Below are positions 9,917 to 23,071 of a stretch of DNA of 64,000 nt, piece by piece. The DNA is taken from NCBI RefSeq assembly GCF_036242395.1, contig NZ_CP108458.1, positions 1,984,001 through 2,048,000 on the forward strand, written 5' to 3'. A program made the translations under genes and the position numbers. This DNA is from Kitasatospora sp. NBC_01266. GTDB taxonomy: Bacteria > Actinomycetota > Actinomycetes > Streptomycetales > Streptomycetaceae. Under the pieces are notes generated by a model, which worked only from the letters and a program-made list of their open reading frames with translations, made no database searches and had not been told where the DNA came from. Numbering within the stretch: the first letter of the stretch is position 1; the number at the start of each line of letters is the position of its first letter.

Positions 9917-11152
9917 TCAGCGACCGGTGAGTGCGGCGCTCAGCCGGCGCTCGACGTCGGAGACCGCGAGCACGCCGTAGGGCCGGCCGTCCTCCTCGAC
10001 CACCAGGTACTCGCTGGCCGGGGTGGACCGCAGCGCGGTGAGCAGCTCTTCGCCGTCCAGGTCGGCGGAGATCCGCAGGCCGGGTTCGAGCGAGCGGGCC
10101 AGCGCCCCGGCGGCCACCCAGGGGCGGCGGTGCTCCGGGACCTGGAGCACGGCGGCCTCCTTGACCAGGGCGATCGGATCGCCGTGCCCGTCGATCACCA
10201 CCACGGCGCCGGCCTGGGCCTCGCGGGCCTGGCGCAGCGCTTCGGCGAGCGGGGTGTCGGCGGTGACCGAGACGGCCCGCCGGGTCAGGCCGCGCACCGC
10301 GAGGCCGGGCAGCGCCTCCTTGAGCCGGGCGTTGCGTACGGCGCCGCCGGCACCGTTCCAGATCACCACGGCCAGCACCGCGGCCAGCACCGAGTCGAGC
10401 AGCGCCTGGCTGCCGCTCTGCTGGGCGCCGGCCCTGGCCGTGCTGATCGCGGGCAGCCCGAAGAGCACCACCAGCGCGAGCACCCGCCCCGACCAGGCGG
10501 CGGCGATGGTGCCGGTCATCGGGCGGCCGGTCAGGCCCCAGACCACGGCGCGCAGCATCCGGCCGCCGTCCAGCGGCAGGCCGGGCAGCAGGTTGAAGAC
10601 GGCGACCACCAGGTTGGCCACCATCAGCCCGGCCAGCAGCACGCCGGGCACCGTCTCCAGTTGGACCAGGTCCAGGAGGAGCCAGAAGATCCCGCCGAGC
10701 ACCAGGGAGAGCAGCGGTCCGACGAAGGCCAGCCAGAACTCCCGGCCCGGGGTCTCGGCCTCCTTCTCGATCTCGGAGACGCCGCCGAAGAACTGCAGCT
10801 GGATCCGGCGGACCCCGAGCTTGTACCGCAGCGCGACCAGGGTGTGGGCCAGTTCGTGGACCAGGACGGAGGCGTAGAAGGCGATCGCGAAGGAGAGCGC
10901 CACCAGGTAGCGGGTGAAGCCGAGGTCGGGCAGCACGCCGGAGAGCTGGTCGCCGAAGAGCCAGGTGATCAGGGCGGCGATGAGGAACCAGGTGGGGGTG
11001 ACGTAGATCGGTACGCCGAACGGACGGCCCATCAGGATGGCGCCGCCCGGGCGCCGCGGTTCCTCGCCGCCCGGGCGCTGCGGCTTCTTGGCCGGGTCGT
11101 CGTCCTGCCGTGGCGGTTGCTGTGAGGTCTGCTGCCCTGTGGTGTCGCTCAC
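9917..11152 (-). CDS. Site-2 protease family membrane metalloprotease with CBS domains
   Basis: Rip/SpoIVFB-type intramembrane zinc protease, 411 aa. A cytosolic Gln/Pro-rich N-terminus is followed by six or so membrane helices. HELAH at residues 99-103 provides the two zinc His and the catalytic Glu; NLLPGLPLDGGRM with Asp195 gives the third ligand. The C-terminal 130 residues form a pair of CBS domains (nucleotide-sensing), ending DGRPYGVLAVSDVERRL. The substrate is unknown; relatives cleave anti-sigma factors or other membrane regulators. It is divergent from the RecB-type gene (179-bp intergenic region). Confidence 0.9.
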   Translation of the reverse strand: MSDTTGQQTSQQPPRQDDDPAKKPQRPGGEEPRRPGGAILMGRPFGVPIYVTPTWFLIAALITWLFGDQLSGVLPDLGFTRYLVALSFAIAFYASVLVHELAHTLVALRYKLGVRRIQLQFFGGVSEIEKEAETPGREFWLAFVGPLLSLVLGGIFWLLLDLVQLETVPGVLLAGLMVANLVVAVFNLLPGLPLDGGRMLRAVVWGLTGRPMTGTIAAAWSGRVLALVVLFGLPAISTARAGAQQSGSQALLDSVLAAVLAVVIWNGAGGAVRNARLKEALPGLAVRGLTRRAVSVTADTPLAEALRQAREAQAGAVVVIDGHGDPIALVKEAAVLQVPEHRRPWVAAGALARSLEPGLRISADLDGEELLTALRSTPASEYLVVEEDGRPYGVLAVSDVERRLSAALTGR

Positions 11153-11331
11153 CGTGACCCCTTCAGGTCGTCGTCCCCGCCGCGGCCCCGTTCTGGCGGG
11201 CGGAGGGTGCCCACGCTACGTGATCTCGGATCGCGATGACGTAAGTGCCCCGTTGTGAACGTTGTACCCAAGTTGGGGCCGGTGAGCGGTCTGACAGCCG
11301 GATGACAGCCGGACCCCATAGGGTCTGGGGT

Positions 11332-12222
11332 ATGCAGCAGACCGAGACCGCCCGCGAGGCAGTACCGCCGAGCGGGCTGTCACCTTCACGCGCCGGGGAT
11401 TTCCTGACCTGCCCGCTGCTCTACCGGCTGCGGGTGATCGACAAGCTGCCGGAGCCGCCGAGCCAGGCGGCCACCCGGGGCACCCTGGTGCACGCGGTGC
11501 TGGAGCGGCTCTTCGACCACCCGGCCGGCGAACGGACCCCGCAGCGCGCCGTCGAGCTGCTGCGCCCGCAGTGGGAGCGGCTGCTGGGCGAGCGGCCGGA
11601 GCTGGCGGAGCTGTTCCCGGGCGAGTCCGAGGGGGCCGGCGAGCAGCTGACCCGCTGGCTGGCGGACGCCGAGAAGCTGCTCGCCCAGTGGTTCAGGCTG
11701 GAGGATCCGACCCGGCTGCACCCGGTGGAGCGCGAGCTGTACGTGGAGACCGTGCTGGACTCCGGGCTGAAGCTGCGCGGCTACATCGACCGGGTTGACG
11801 TCGCGCCCACCGGGGAGGTGCGGCTGGTGGACTACAAGACCGGGCGGGCGCCCTCGCGGGACTTCGAGGGCAAGGCGATGTTCCAGATGAAGTTCTACGC
11901 CCTGGTGGTGTGGCGCTGGAAGGGCGTGATCCCCAAGCGGCTGCAGCTGGTCTACCTGGGCGGGGGCGGCGACGTGGTCAGCTACGACCCGGACGAGGCG
12001 GACCTGCGCTCGGTGGAGCGCAAGCTGCTGGCGCTCTGGGAGACGATCGGCCGGGCGGTGGCCACGGGGGAGTTCCCGGCCACCCGCAACCGGCTCTGCG
12101 ACTGGTGCGACCATCAGGCGAGCTGCCCGGAGTTCGGCGGGACTCCCCCGCCCTACCCCCTGCCGATCACCGGGCTGCCGCCGCAGAAGACCGTGACGAG
12201 CATGACGAGCAAGGAGTCCTAG
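11332..12222 (+). CDS. RecB-family exonuclease (PD-(D/E)XK, Cas4/AddB-like)
   Basis: A stand-alone 296-aa nuclease of the PDDEXK_1 type. The ATG at 11332 is taken because homology begins at LSPSRAGDFLTCPLLYRLR. The conserved GTLVHAVLERLFD helix (catalytic His), a GYIDRVDV Asp, VRLVDYKTG (Asp/Lys of the active site) and QMKFYALV follow. The C-terminus has the cysteine group CDWCDHQASCPEF that with Cys in FLTCP may hold an iron-sulfur cluster, as in Cas4 and AddB. It may act in DNA repair. The stop codon directly abuts the next start (TAG then GTG), so the response regulator is translationally coupled to it. Confidence 0.85.
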   Translation: MQQTETAREAVPPSGLSPSRAGDFLTCPLLYRLRVIDKLPEPPSQAATRGTLVHAVLERLFDHPAGERTPQRAVELLRPQWERLLGERPELAELFPGESEGAGEQLTRWLADAEKLLAQWFRLEDPTRLHPVERELYVETVLDSGLKLRGYIDRVDVAPTGEVRLVDYKTGRAPSRDFEGKAMFQMKFYALVVWRWKGVIPKRLQLVYLGGGGDVVSYDPDEADLRSVERKLLALWETIGRAVATGEFPATRNRLCDWCDHQASCPEFGGTPPPYPLPITGLPPQKTVTSMTSKES

Positions 12223-12894
12223 GTGGCGATCCGAGTGCTGCTGGTCGACGACCAGCCACTGCTGCGTACCGGTTTCCGGATGATCCTGGAAGCCGAGTCC
12301 GATCTGGTGGTGGTGGGCGAGGCCGGGGACGGTCAGCAGGCGCTGGAGCAGGTGCGGGCGCTGCAGCCCGACGTGGTGCTGATGGACATCCGGATGCCCC
12401 GGATGGACGGGGTGGAGGCGACCCGGCGGATCGTCGGGCCCGGTCGGGACGGCCCGGTGAAGGTGCTGGTGCTGACCACCTTCGACCTGGACGAGTACGT
12501 GGTGGAGGCGCTGCGGGCCGGGGCCAGCGGGTTCCTGCTCAAGGACGTGCCGGCCGAGGAACTGGTGCAGGCGATCCGGGTGGTGGCCGACGGGGCCGCG
12601 ATGCTGGCGCCCTCGATCACCCGCCGGCTGCTGGACATGTACGCCACCCGGCTGCCCTCGGGCGAGGAGACGCCGTCGCCGGCGCTGACCGCGCTGACCG
12701 AGCGGGAGATGGAAGTGCTGCGGCTGGTCGCCAAGGGGCTGTCGAATGCCGAGATCGCCGCCGAACTCTTCGTCAGCGAGACCACGGTGAAGACGCACGT
12801 GGGCCATGTGCTGACCAAGCTGGGGCTGCGCGACCGGGTGCAGGCGGCGGTCTTCGCCTATGAGAGCGGGCTGGTCCGGCCGGGCGCGGCGTAG
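12223..12894 (+). CDS. NarL/FixJ-family response regulator, orphan
   Basis: A 223-aa DNA-binding regulator. The receiver domain (residues 1-120) has the acidic pocket D9-D10, phospho-acceptor D55 in VVLMDIRMP, the switch TT in VLVLTTFD and Lys in FLLKD. The LuxR-type helix-turn-helix occupies about 155-215 (LTEREMEVLRLVAKGLSNAEIAAELFVSETTVKTHVGHVLTKL). The start is GTG, immediately after the stop of the RecB-type gene. No histidine kinase is nearby, so its signal comes from a kinase elsewhere or another source. Confidence 0.93.
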   Translation: MAIRVLLVDDQPLLRTGFRMILEAESDLVVVGEAGDGQQALEQVRALQPDVVLMDIRMPRMDGVEATRRIVGPGRDGPVKVLVLTTFDLDEYVVEALRAGASGFLLKDVPAEELVQAIRVVADGAAMLAPSITRRLLDMYATRLPSGEETPSPALTALTEREMEVLRLVAKGLSNAEIAAELFVSETTVKTHVGHVLTKLGLRDRVQAAVFAYESGLVRPGAA

Positions 12895-12928
12895 CGTCGG
12901 CCGGCTTCCTGCGGGAACGATCCGTCAG

Positions 12929-12981
12929 GCGCACACGCCACGGGCCGTCCGGAGATCCGGACGGCCCGTCGGCGTGTGCGC
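12929..12981. terminator. Long bidirectional terminator hairpin
   Basis: A stem of more than 20 bp with one internal mismatch (outer arms GCGCACACGCC and GGCGTGTGCGC, inner arms CCGTCCGGA and TCCGGACGG) lies between the convergent response regulator and solute-binding protein genes. Confidence 0.85.
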
Positions 12982-12988
12982 GCCCGGC

Positions 12989-14608
12989 TCAGCTGCGGCC
13001 GAGCTCGGAGAACCGGATGATGGAGGTGGAGTCCACCGCGGACTCCACGCCGGTGATGTTCTCGCGTGCGGTGTAGAGCGCCTTGCTCTGCACCAGCGGC
13101 ACCATCGGGACATCGATGGCCAGCTGGTTCTGAATGGCGCCGAAGGTGGTGGCGGCCTGGGTGCGGTCGGCCTGGCGCTGGCTCTGCGGCAGCAGCTGCT
13201 GGCTGATCAGCGGGTCGTCGAAGCCGTTGTGGAAGGAACCGCCGTCGACCACCAGCGGGGCCACGAAGTCCTCGGCATCCGGGTAGTCGGCGCTCCAGCC
13301 GACCAGGTAGGCCTGGTAGCTGCCGTTCTGCCAGCCCTTCTGGTAGGCCACCCAGTCGGCCACCTGCTGGGTGCTGACCTGGAACAGGCCGCTGGCCTCC
13401 AGCTGCTTCTTCAGCGCCGCCGTCTCGGCTCCCGCAGCCGCGGCACCGGTCCAGGCCAGGTTGAACTTGACCGGGGTGGAGATCTTCGCGGCGGCCAGGA
13501 TCGCCTTGGCCTTGGCGGCGTCCGGCCGGCCGTACTTGTCGAAGAAGGCGGTGTTGTGGCCGGCGACGCCCTGCGGGACCACCGAGTAGAGCGGCTGCAC
13601 GGTGTTGGCGAAGACCTGGCTGCTCAGCTGGTCGCGGTCGACCAGCTGGGCGATCGCCTGGCGCACCGCCTGCTGACCCAGCGTCTGGTCCTTGGTGTTG
13701 AGGACCATGAAGCCGGAGTCGCTGCCGTCCACCTCGGTGACCTGGAGGGTGCCCTTGCCGGCCAGCTGGTCGGCCTGCAGCTGGGCGGCCACGTTCGGGT
13801 CCAGGCTGTTGTCGGCCAGGTCGACCGCGCCGCTGTCCAGCGCGCTCTTCAGCTGGTCTGGCTGGGTGAAGTAGCGGACCGCGATCTTCGAGGTCTTCGG
13901 CGTCTCGTCGCCCTGGTACTTGCTGTTGGCCGACAGGCTGATCTTGCTGGGCGTCTTGCTGCCGTCCGAGGCGGTCGCCTCGTCCACCGAGTCGATCTTG
14001 TAAGGCCCGGAGCCGATCAGCTTGTCGTTGGGCAGCTCCTTGTCGGCCGGGAAGACCTTGTGGTCCACGATCGAGCCGGCGCCGCTGGCCAGCTTGTCCG
14101 GCAGCACCGCGTCGGGCTGGTTCAGCTGGAAGACCACGTCGCTGTCGTCCTGCGCCTGCACCGACTTGATGGTGCTGAAGAGCGAGGAGGGCCCGGACGG
14201 GTCGGCGATCTTCTTCATCCGGTCCACCGAGAAGACCACGTCCTGCGCGGTCAGCGGGTCGCCGTTGGAGAAGGTCAACCCCTTGCGCAGGGTGCAGTGG
14301 TAGCTCATCGCGTCGGAGCTGAACTCGCAGGACTGCGCGGCGTCGGGCTGCGGCGTGGTGGCGCCGACCGGGAACCGGAGCAGCCCCTGGAAGGTGTTCT
14401 CCAGGATCAGCCAGGAGCCGAGGTCGTAGGCGCCGGCCGGGTCGAGCACGCTGGTGGTGTTGGCGGTGCCCAGGGTGATCGGGCTGCTGCTGCCGCCACC
14501 ACCGGCGATGGAGCTGACCGAGCCGCAGCCGGCCAGCGAGGTGGCGACCAGGGCGGCACACCCCAGGGTCGCGAGGCGCCCGGGCGCTCGTCGTATGGCT
14601 GAACTCAT
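12989..14608 (-). CDS. Family-5 extracellular solute-binding lipoprotein
   Basis: A 539-aa peptide/oligopeptide-type ABC transporter binding protein. The start is the ATG at 14608. The signal peptide ends in a lipobox LAGC with Cys28 as the lipidated residue, followed by a Gly/Ser linker. The family-5 signature appears as LRKGLTFSNGDPLTAQDVVFSVDRM, and the LIGSGPYKI block is present. No permease or ATPase genes are adjacent, so it is either an orphan binding protein or serves a transporter encoded elsewhere. The ligand cannot be read from sequence. Confidence 0.92.
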   Translation of the reverse strand: MSSAIRRAPGRLATLGCAALVATSLAGCGSVSSIAGGGGSSSPITLGTANTTSVLDPAGAYDLGSWLILENTFQGLLRFPVGATTPQPDAAQSCEFSSDAMSYHCTLRKGLTFSNGDPLTAQDVVFSVDRMKKIADPSGPSSLFSTIKSVQAQDDSDVVFQLNQPDAVLPDKLASGAGSIVDHKVFPADKELPNDKLIGSGPYKIDSVDEATASDGSKTPSKISLSANSKYQGDETPKTSKIAVRYFTQPDQLKSALDSGAVDLADNSLDPNVAAQLQADQLAGKGTLQVTEVDGSDSGFMVLNTKDQTLGQQAVRQAIAQLVDRDQLSSQVFANTVQPLYSVVPQGVAGHNTAFFDKYGRPDAAKAKAILAAAKISTPVKFNLAWTGAAAAGAETAALKKQLEASGLFQVSTQQVADWVAYQKGWQNGSYQAYLVGWSADYPDAEDFVAPLVVDGGSFHNGFDDPLISQQLLPQSQRQADRTQAATTFGAIQNQLAIDVPMVPLVQSKALYTARENITGVESAVDSTSIIRFSELGRS

Positions 14609-14897
14609 GCGTTCCTTCTCCGTGCAGCGACCGTGAAGCGGCCGATGGGCAGGCCGCAGGACGGCCCCGGATGAGGGAAGCGCCCGCACGCTCTGCCCAA
14701 GGCGTGTCGGGATAGACCGCGCCAGCCTGCCATACCGTGCGGGCGGCTCCCACCGCCACTCTGACAAGGGGTATGCGAAGGAAGCGACAGAGCCGACGAG
14801 TTGTCAGCCGATGTCCCGTTTCGCCCGGCTCGGCCGCACGGTCGCCGCACCCGGCGGACCGGAAAAGGAGACGAGCGTCACAGTCCCGCGGTGAACC

Positions 14898-15602
14898 TCA
14901 GACCCGGGCGGCGACCGCCGCGCGCAGCAGGTCCAGGTCGAGCTCGGCCAGCGAGCGCAGCACAACCCGCCCGGGAGCGGCGGGAATCGGCGCCACCGAG
15001 GGCACCGCGATCACCGGGCAGCCGGCCGCCTCGCCGGCCTGCACGCCCAGCGGCGCGTCCTCGATCACCACGCAGCGGCCCGGCTCGGCGCCGAAGCGGG
15101 CGACCGCGGCCAGGTACGGCTCGGGGTGCGGCTTGGTCCGGCTCACCTCGTCGCCGGCCACCGAGAAGGCGAAGGGGTGGTCGCCGAGGTTCTTCAGGAC
15201 CAGGTCGATGATCCGCCGGTGCGAGGCGGAGACCAGGGCGGCCGGGATCCGGTGCTCGGCCAGCAGGGCGAGCAGTTCGGCCGCGCCGGGCATCAGCGGG
15301 GCGCCGCCGTCCAGCAGTTCGACGAAGCGCGCGTTGATCTCGACGGCCAGCTCGGCGGGGTCGCGCCGCAGCCCGGTGACGCCGAGCAGGTAGTCGATCA
15401 CCCGGGTCATCGGGCCGCCGACCATGTGCACCCGGTGCGAGTCGTCCAGCGGGTGGCCGAGGTCGGCGAAGAGCGAGGCCTCGGCCTGCCACCAGTAGTG
15501 CTCGCTGTCGATCAGCGTGCCGTCCATGTCCACCAGCACCGCCTGCGGGTCCAGGCCGCCGATCGCGTCCGGGTGCACGGCGGCGGTGTCGACAGTGGTC
15601 AT
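14898..15602 (-). CDS. HAD-superfamily phosphatase (beta-phosphoglucomutase-like)
   Basis: A 234-aa HAD hydrolase, subclass IA. Motif I VLVDMDGTLIDSE holds nucleophile Asp25 and acid/base Asp27; motif II is ALVSASH; the motif III lysine lies in SRTKPHPEPY; motif IV is CVVIEDAPLGVQAG. The helical cap lies between residues 35 and 100. The ATG at 15602 is preferred because it directly precedes family-like sequence. It follows metH on the same strand with a hairpin in the 91-bp gap. The substrate is a phosphorylated small molecule that I cannot name. Confidence 0.9.
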   Translation of the reverse strand: MTTVDTAAVHPDAIGGLDPQAVLVDMDGTLIDSEHYWWQAEASLFADLGHPLDDSHRVHMVGGPMTRVIDYLLGVTGLRRDPAELAVEINARFVELLDGGAPLMPGAAELLALLAEHRIPAALVSASHRRIIDLVLKNLGDHPFAFSVAGDEVSRTKPHPEPYLAAVARFGAEPGRCVVIEDAPLGVQAGEAAGCPVIAVPSVAPIPAAPGRVVLRSLAELDLDLLRAAVAARV

Positions 15603-15623
15603 GCGGCACGCTCCTTCGCTGTT

Positions 15624-15650
15624 CGACCCCGCCACGGTGCGGCGGGGTCG
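15624..15650 (-). terminator. Hairpin after metH
   Basis: Inverted repeat CGACCCCGCC / GGCGGGGTCG (arms 15624-15633 and 15641-15650, 7-nt loop), downstream of metH and just upstream of the HAD gene start. Probably a terminator or attenuator. Confidence 0.6.
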
Positions 15651-15693
15651 TCCAGGATACGCGCAGCAAAGCGAACGGCATGCGATCGCGGAG

Positions 15694-19230
<3,537 letters not shown>

Positions 19231-19368
19231 GGGGCTACTCCCTGGGTGCGACGGCTGTCGGCTATGCGCTCCCTCCGAACGGGGGCGCACCTCGTCAGGG
19301 TATCCGGCCGGGCGCTCCGCCATGGCGGGCATTCCGTATGGTGAGCCATCAGGGCGACGGGAGGGGCG

Positions 19369-20466
19369 GTGCCGGTGGCTGACGCGTGGCGTCCGAGCAG
19401 GTGGCGGCGGGGGCCGGCGGGCGGTGGGCGGCGGCTGCGGACGCGCTGGCGCGGCTGGTCGCGGCGGCGGCGGATCCTCGCGCTCACGGCCCTGGCACTG
19501 GCGGCCGTGCTGGTACTGCCACCGGCCGGGATCGGCGTCGCGCTGCGGCTGGAGGCCACCGGGACCCCCGCCGCCTCGGCCCGCACCCGGGGGAACGACG
19601 CGGCCTGGCTCGGGCACGCCTGGGTGGACGGCCGCAAGGGCCCGGCCGACCTGGCCGGGCTGCCGCAGCTGCTGCGCGGCGGCATGCGCGACCTGTTCGT
19701 GCACGCCGGCCCGCTGAACGACGACGGCTCGCTGCCCGCCGACCGCTACCCGCAGGCCCGCGCGCTGATCGAGGCGGTGCACCGCGAGCTGCCCGGGGTG
19801 CGGGTGCAGGCCTGGCTGGGCGACCTGGTGGCGCCGGAGGAGGTCGGGCTGCACCTGGACGACCCGGCGGTGCGCCAGCGGATCACCGACTCGGCGCGGC
19901 AGGTGCTGGACGCCGGGTTCGACGGCGTGCACTTCGACCTGGAGCCGGTGCACTCGGGCGACGCCGGCTACCTGGCCCTGCTCGACCAGGTGCACGCGCT
20001 GACCGCCGCGCGCGGGGTGCCGCTCTCGGTGGCCACGCCGCAGATCGATCCGCTGCCCGGGCTGCACGCGGTGGCCGGGACACTCACCGGGCATCCCAAG
20101 TGGTGGTCGCAGGCCTACTTCGGGCAGGTGGCCCGGCGGGTCGACCAGGTGGCGGTGATGTCCTACGACACCGGGATGCCGCTGCCCTCGCTCTACACCG
20201 GCTACGTCGCCCAGCAGACCGCGCTGGCGCTGGAGGTCACCCCCGCCTCGGTCGACCTGCTGATGGGGCTGCCGGCCTACGACGCCGACCAGGTGGGGCA
20301 CCGCGGCTCGGCCGAGACGGTGCCGGCCGCCGTGCGCGGCGTGCGGCTGGCGCTGGGGCGGCACGCGGCGGGGCGGCAGACCTTCGGGGTGGCCGTCTAC
20401 GCGGACTTCACGGCGACGGCGGCGGACTGGGCGGCGTACCGGCGGGACTGGTGCGGGATCGACTGA
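19369..20466 (+). CDS. Membrane-anchored GH18-like glycoside hydrolase
   Basis: A 365-aa protein with a very Arg-rich N-terminus and a single membrane helix (ILALTALALAAVLVLPPAGIG, about 36-56), then an extracellular TIM-barrel-like domain. FDGVHFDLEPVHSG matches the GH18 DxxDxE-type catalytic strand with Glu as proton donor, and DQVAVMSYDT matches the later MxYD motif. It may act on chitin-like or cell-wall glycans. The start is GTG 19369, or GTG 19375, which has better spacing from GGGAGGGG. It is divergent from metH. Confidence 0.75.
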   Translation: MPVADAWRPSRWRRGPAGGGRRLRTRWRGWSRRRRILALTALALAAVLVLPPAGIGVALRLEATGTPAASARTRGNDAAWLGHAWVDGRKGPADLAGLPQLLRGGMRDLFVHAGPLNDDGSLPADRYPQARALIEAVHRELPGVRVQAWLGDLVAPEEVGLHLDDPAVRQRITDSARQVLDAGFDGVHFDLEPVHSGDAGYLALLDQVHALTAARGVPLSVATPQIDPLPGLHAVAGTLTGHPKWWSQAYFGQVARRVDQVAVMSYDTGMPLPSLYTGYVAQQTALALEVTPASVDLLMGLPAYDADQVGHRGSAETVPAAVRGVRLALGRHAAGRQTFGVAVYADFTATAADWAAYRRDWCGID

Positions 20467-20510
20467 CACAGGCCGACCGGCAAATGGTGGGCGGCCTTAC
20501 GCTGCGAGGC

Positions 20511-21332
20511 ATGTCTGATGAACTTTCACACGTGACTCCACGTCAGCTCCCCGGTGGCGGGCTGGTCCACGAGGGGCTCAACTACGCGGTGCCGCCCGGG
20601 TTCCGTCCGCTGCTGCTGGACCTGCACCTGCCGCCGCGCCCCGCCGACGGCGCGCCGGTGCCGGTGGTGGTCTGGGTGCACGGCGGCGGGTTCCACTCCG
20701 GCGACCGGCGGGAGCTGCCGCAGACGCTGCCACCGGGGTCGCTGTGGGCGGCGCTGACCGGGGCGGGGATCGCGGTGGCGACCGTCGACTACCGGCTCTC
20801 CGGCGAGGCCCGCTTCCCGGCCCAGTCGGCTGACCTGGCGGCCGCGCTGGACTTCCTGCGCCGGCACGCGGCGGCGTTCGGGCTGGACACCACCCGGCTC
20901 GCGTTCTGGGGCGAGTCGGCCGGGGGCACGCTGGCGGCGCTGGCGGCGTTCGCGCACCCGTCGGCGGTGGCGGCGCTGGTGCTCTGGTACCCGAACACCG
21001 ACCTGCTGGACCGTCACCCCGACCGGGCGGACTCACCGGAGGGGCTGCTGCTCGGCGGCCCGCCGCGCGAGCTGGCGGCGCTGGCCGCGCAGGGCAGCCC
21101 GGTGGCGCAGGTGCCGGCTGATCCGCCGCCCACGCTGCTGGTGCACGGCACGGCGGACGTCACCGTGTCGTGCGCGCACAGCGAGCGGCTGTGCGAACTG
21201 CTGCTCGCGGCGGGCGGCCGGGCCGAGCTGCGCCTGGTGCCCGGGGCGGCGCACCTCTTCGAGGGGCACCCGGACGTGCCGGCCCTGGTCGGCGAGGCCC
21301 TCGCCTTCCTGGTCCGCGAGCTGGGGCGTTGA
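20511..21332 (+). CDS. Alpha/beta-hydrolase (BD-FAE/HSL-type esterase)
   Basis: A 273-aa esterase. The oxyanion-hole motif WVHGGGFHSGDR is followed by AVATVDYRLS, the nucleophile elbow GESAGG (Ser), LLVHGTADVTV (acid) and GAAHLFEG (His), so the triad is complete. The ATG at 20511 is used; no signal peptide is visible, so it acts in the cytoplasm. It is 44 bp after the GH18-like gene and may be cotranscribed with it, and ends in a strong hairpin shared with the convergent gene. Confidence 0.88.
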   Translation: MSDELSHVTPRQLPGGGLVHEGLNYAVPPGFRPLLLDLHLPPRPADGAPVPVVVWVHGGGFHSGDRRELPQTLPPGSLWAALTGAGIAVATVDYRLSGEARFPAQSADLAAALDFLRRHAAAFGLDTTRLAFWGESAGGTLAALAAFAHPSAVAALVLWYPNTDLLDRHPDRADSPEGLLLGGPPRELAALAAQGSPVAQVPADPPPTLLVHGTADVTVSCAHSERLCELLLAAGGRAELRLVPGAAHLFEGHPDVPALVGEALAFLVRELGR

Positions 21333-21358
21333 ACCCCCGGCGAGCCGGGGGTTCAACG
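21327..21358. terminator. Bidirectional terminator
   Basis: A 15-bp perfect inverted repeat with a GA loop (arms 21327-21341 and 21344-21358) between the convergent esterase and DsbA-like genes. Confidence 0.85.
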
Positions 21359-21387
21359 CGGCGGCGGCGCTCGGCGCGGCTCAGGAG

Positions 21388-22014
21388 TCAGTTGAAGTCG
21401 AGCTCGCCGGTGCGGCTGCGCTTCAGCTCGAAGAACTTCGGGTAGCCGGCCAGCAGCCGGGCACCGTCGAAGATCTTGACCGCGTCCTCGCCGCGCGGGA
21501 TCGCGGTCAGCACCGGGCCGAAGAAGGCCACGCCGTCGATGTGGATGGTCGGGGTGCCGACGTCCTGACCCACCGGGTCCATGCCCTCGTGGTGGCTGCG
21601 CCGCAGCGCCTCGTCCCACTCGGTGCTGTTCGCGGCCTCGGCCAGCTCGGCGGGCAGGCCGACGTCGGCCAGCGCCAGCGGGATGACCTCGGCGTAGTCC
21701 TTGTTGTCCTGGTTGTGGATCCGGGTGCCCATCGCGGTGTAGAGGTCACGCAGCACCTTGGGACCGTGCTGCTCGGCGGCCGCGATGCAGACCCGGACCG
21801 GGCCCCAGCCGCGGTCGAGCATCTCCTTGTAGCGCTCGGGCAGGTCCTCGCGCCCGGCGTTGAGCACGGACAGGCTCATCACCTTGAAGCTCAGGTCCAG
21901 GTCACGGTGCTGCTCGACCTCCAGGATCCACCGGGAGGTGATCCAGGCGAAGGGGCAGAGCGGGTCGAAGTAGAAGTCGACCTTGGTCTTCGTGTTCTGC
22001 TCGGAAGTCGTCAT
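21388..22014 (-). CDS. DsbA-like oxidoreductase (mycothiol-dependent nitroreductase Rv2466c type)
   Basis: A 208-aa thioredoxin-fold protein of the DSBA family. [16 protein letters not shown] holds the active site, but only the first cysteine is present (CPFA instead of CxxC), so it should work through a mixed disulfide with a low-molecular thiol such as mycothiol. The helical insertion and cis-Pro region [16 protein letters not shown] follow the family. mshC is present in this window, consistent with mycothiol as partner. The ATG start at 22014 is clear. Confidence 0.85.
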   Translation of the reverse strand: MTTSEQNTKTKVDFYFDPLCPFAWITSRWILEVEQHRDLDLSFKVMSLSVLNAGREDLPERYKEMLDRGWGPVRVCIAAAEQHGPKVLRDLYTAMGTRIHNQDNKDYAEVIPLALADVGLPAELAEAANSTEWDEALRRSHHEGMDPVGQDVGTPTIHIDGVAFFGPVLTAIPRGEDAVKIFDGARLLAGYPKFFELKRSRTGELDFN

Positions 22015-22264
22015 GCGCCCCACCATAGGCCGCCCGCCCGACAATCGGCAGACCGCTCGAGGACGGGCCGCCCGGCGGCCGGTAGACCGTTGCGGACTTC
22101 GTCGGGTGCCCAGCTCGGCGACCGGCTCGGCGACCGGCCGGTGCGCTCGCGCCGGCCGGTCAACTGGGCGGCCGGCTCCGGGCAGCTGACGTTCCGTCAA
22201 GCCGTGAGCGTAACGGGCCGTCCGGGCTTGCCGGTGCGCGCTCGGGCCGCCGACAGTGGGGGTC

Positions 22265-23053
22265 ATGACCGCCTTCGCCGTCGCCCACCTCAGCGACCCG
22301 CACATCACCACCGGCCCGCTCGCCGGCGAGCCGGCCGTCGGCCTCCACCGCGCGCTGGGCCGGATCCTGGCACTCGACCCGCGCCCCGGCTGCGTGGTGA
22401 TCACCGGCGACCTGACCGAGGCCGGGCGCCGGGCGGAGTACGCGGCGCTGCGCGAGGTGATCGCCGGCTTCCCGCTGCCGCTGCACCTGATGGCCGGCAA
22501 CCACGACGATCCCGAGGCGCTGGTCGAGGCCTTCGGCGGCACCCCGCTGCTGGGCGGCGGCACCAGCACCCACTACGCGGTGGAGCACCCCGGGCTGAGC
22601 GTGGTGGTGCTCGACTCCAAGCTGCCCGGCAGCCCGGCCGGACAGCTCGGGAGCGGGCAACTGGCCTGGCTGGAGCAGGTGCTGGTGCAGCGCCCGGAGG
22701 TCCCGGCCGTGGTCTGCGTGCACCATCCGCCGATCGCGCTGGGCATCCCGTTCATGGACGGCATGCGGCTGACCGACGGCCCGGAGCTGGCCGCCGTGCT
22801 GGCTCGCCATCCGCGCGTGGTGCGGGTGCTGGCCGGGCACCTGCACCGGGCGATCCTGGCACCGTTCGCCGGCAGCCTGCTGGCCGTGGCGCCCAGCACC
22901 TACCGGCAGAGCACGCTGACCCTGCGGGCGGACCGGCAGATGGGCTACCTGCACGAGCCGACCGGCCTGCTGCTCCACCTGCCGGTCGACGGCGCCTGGG
23001 TCACCCACACCGTCCCGGTCAGCCACGCGGCGGAGCTGACCGGGGCGTTCTGA
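22265..23053 (+). CDS. Calcineurin-type metallophosphoesterase (CpdA-like)
   Basis: A 262-aa enzyme with all five metal-binding blocks: [31 protein letters not shown] and VLAGHLHR. The arrangement matches class III cyclic nucleotide phosphodiesterases (CpdA/Icc), but the substrate is not certain. The ATG at 22265 is used rather than the GTG at 22256. The 250 bp upstream contain no gene I can support. Confidence 0.88.
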   Translation: MTAFAVAHLSDPHITTGPLAGEPAVGLHRALGRILALDPRPGCVVITGDLTEAGRRAEYAALREVIAGFPLPLHLMAGNHDDPEALVEAFGGTPLLGGGTSTHYAVEHPGLSVVVLDSKLPGSPAGQLGSGQLAWLEQVLVQRPEVPAVVCVHHPPIALGIPFMDGMRLTDGPELAAVLARHPRVVRVLAGHLHRAILAPFAGSLLAVAPSTYRQSTLTLRADRQMGYLHEPTGLLLHLPVDGAWVTHTVPVSHAAELTGAF

Positions 23054-23071
23054 ACCGCGCGGTGTCGCGGG

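Noticed and set aside
19231..19368. Possible cobalamin or SAM riboswitch before metH
   Set aside because: The 138-bp leader shows none of the B12-box or SAM-motif landmarks by eye.
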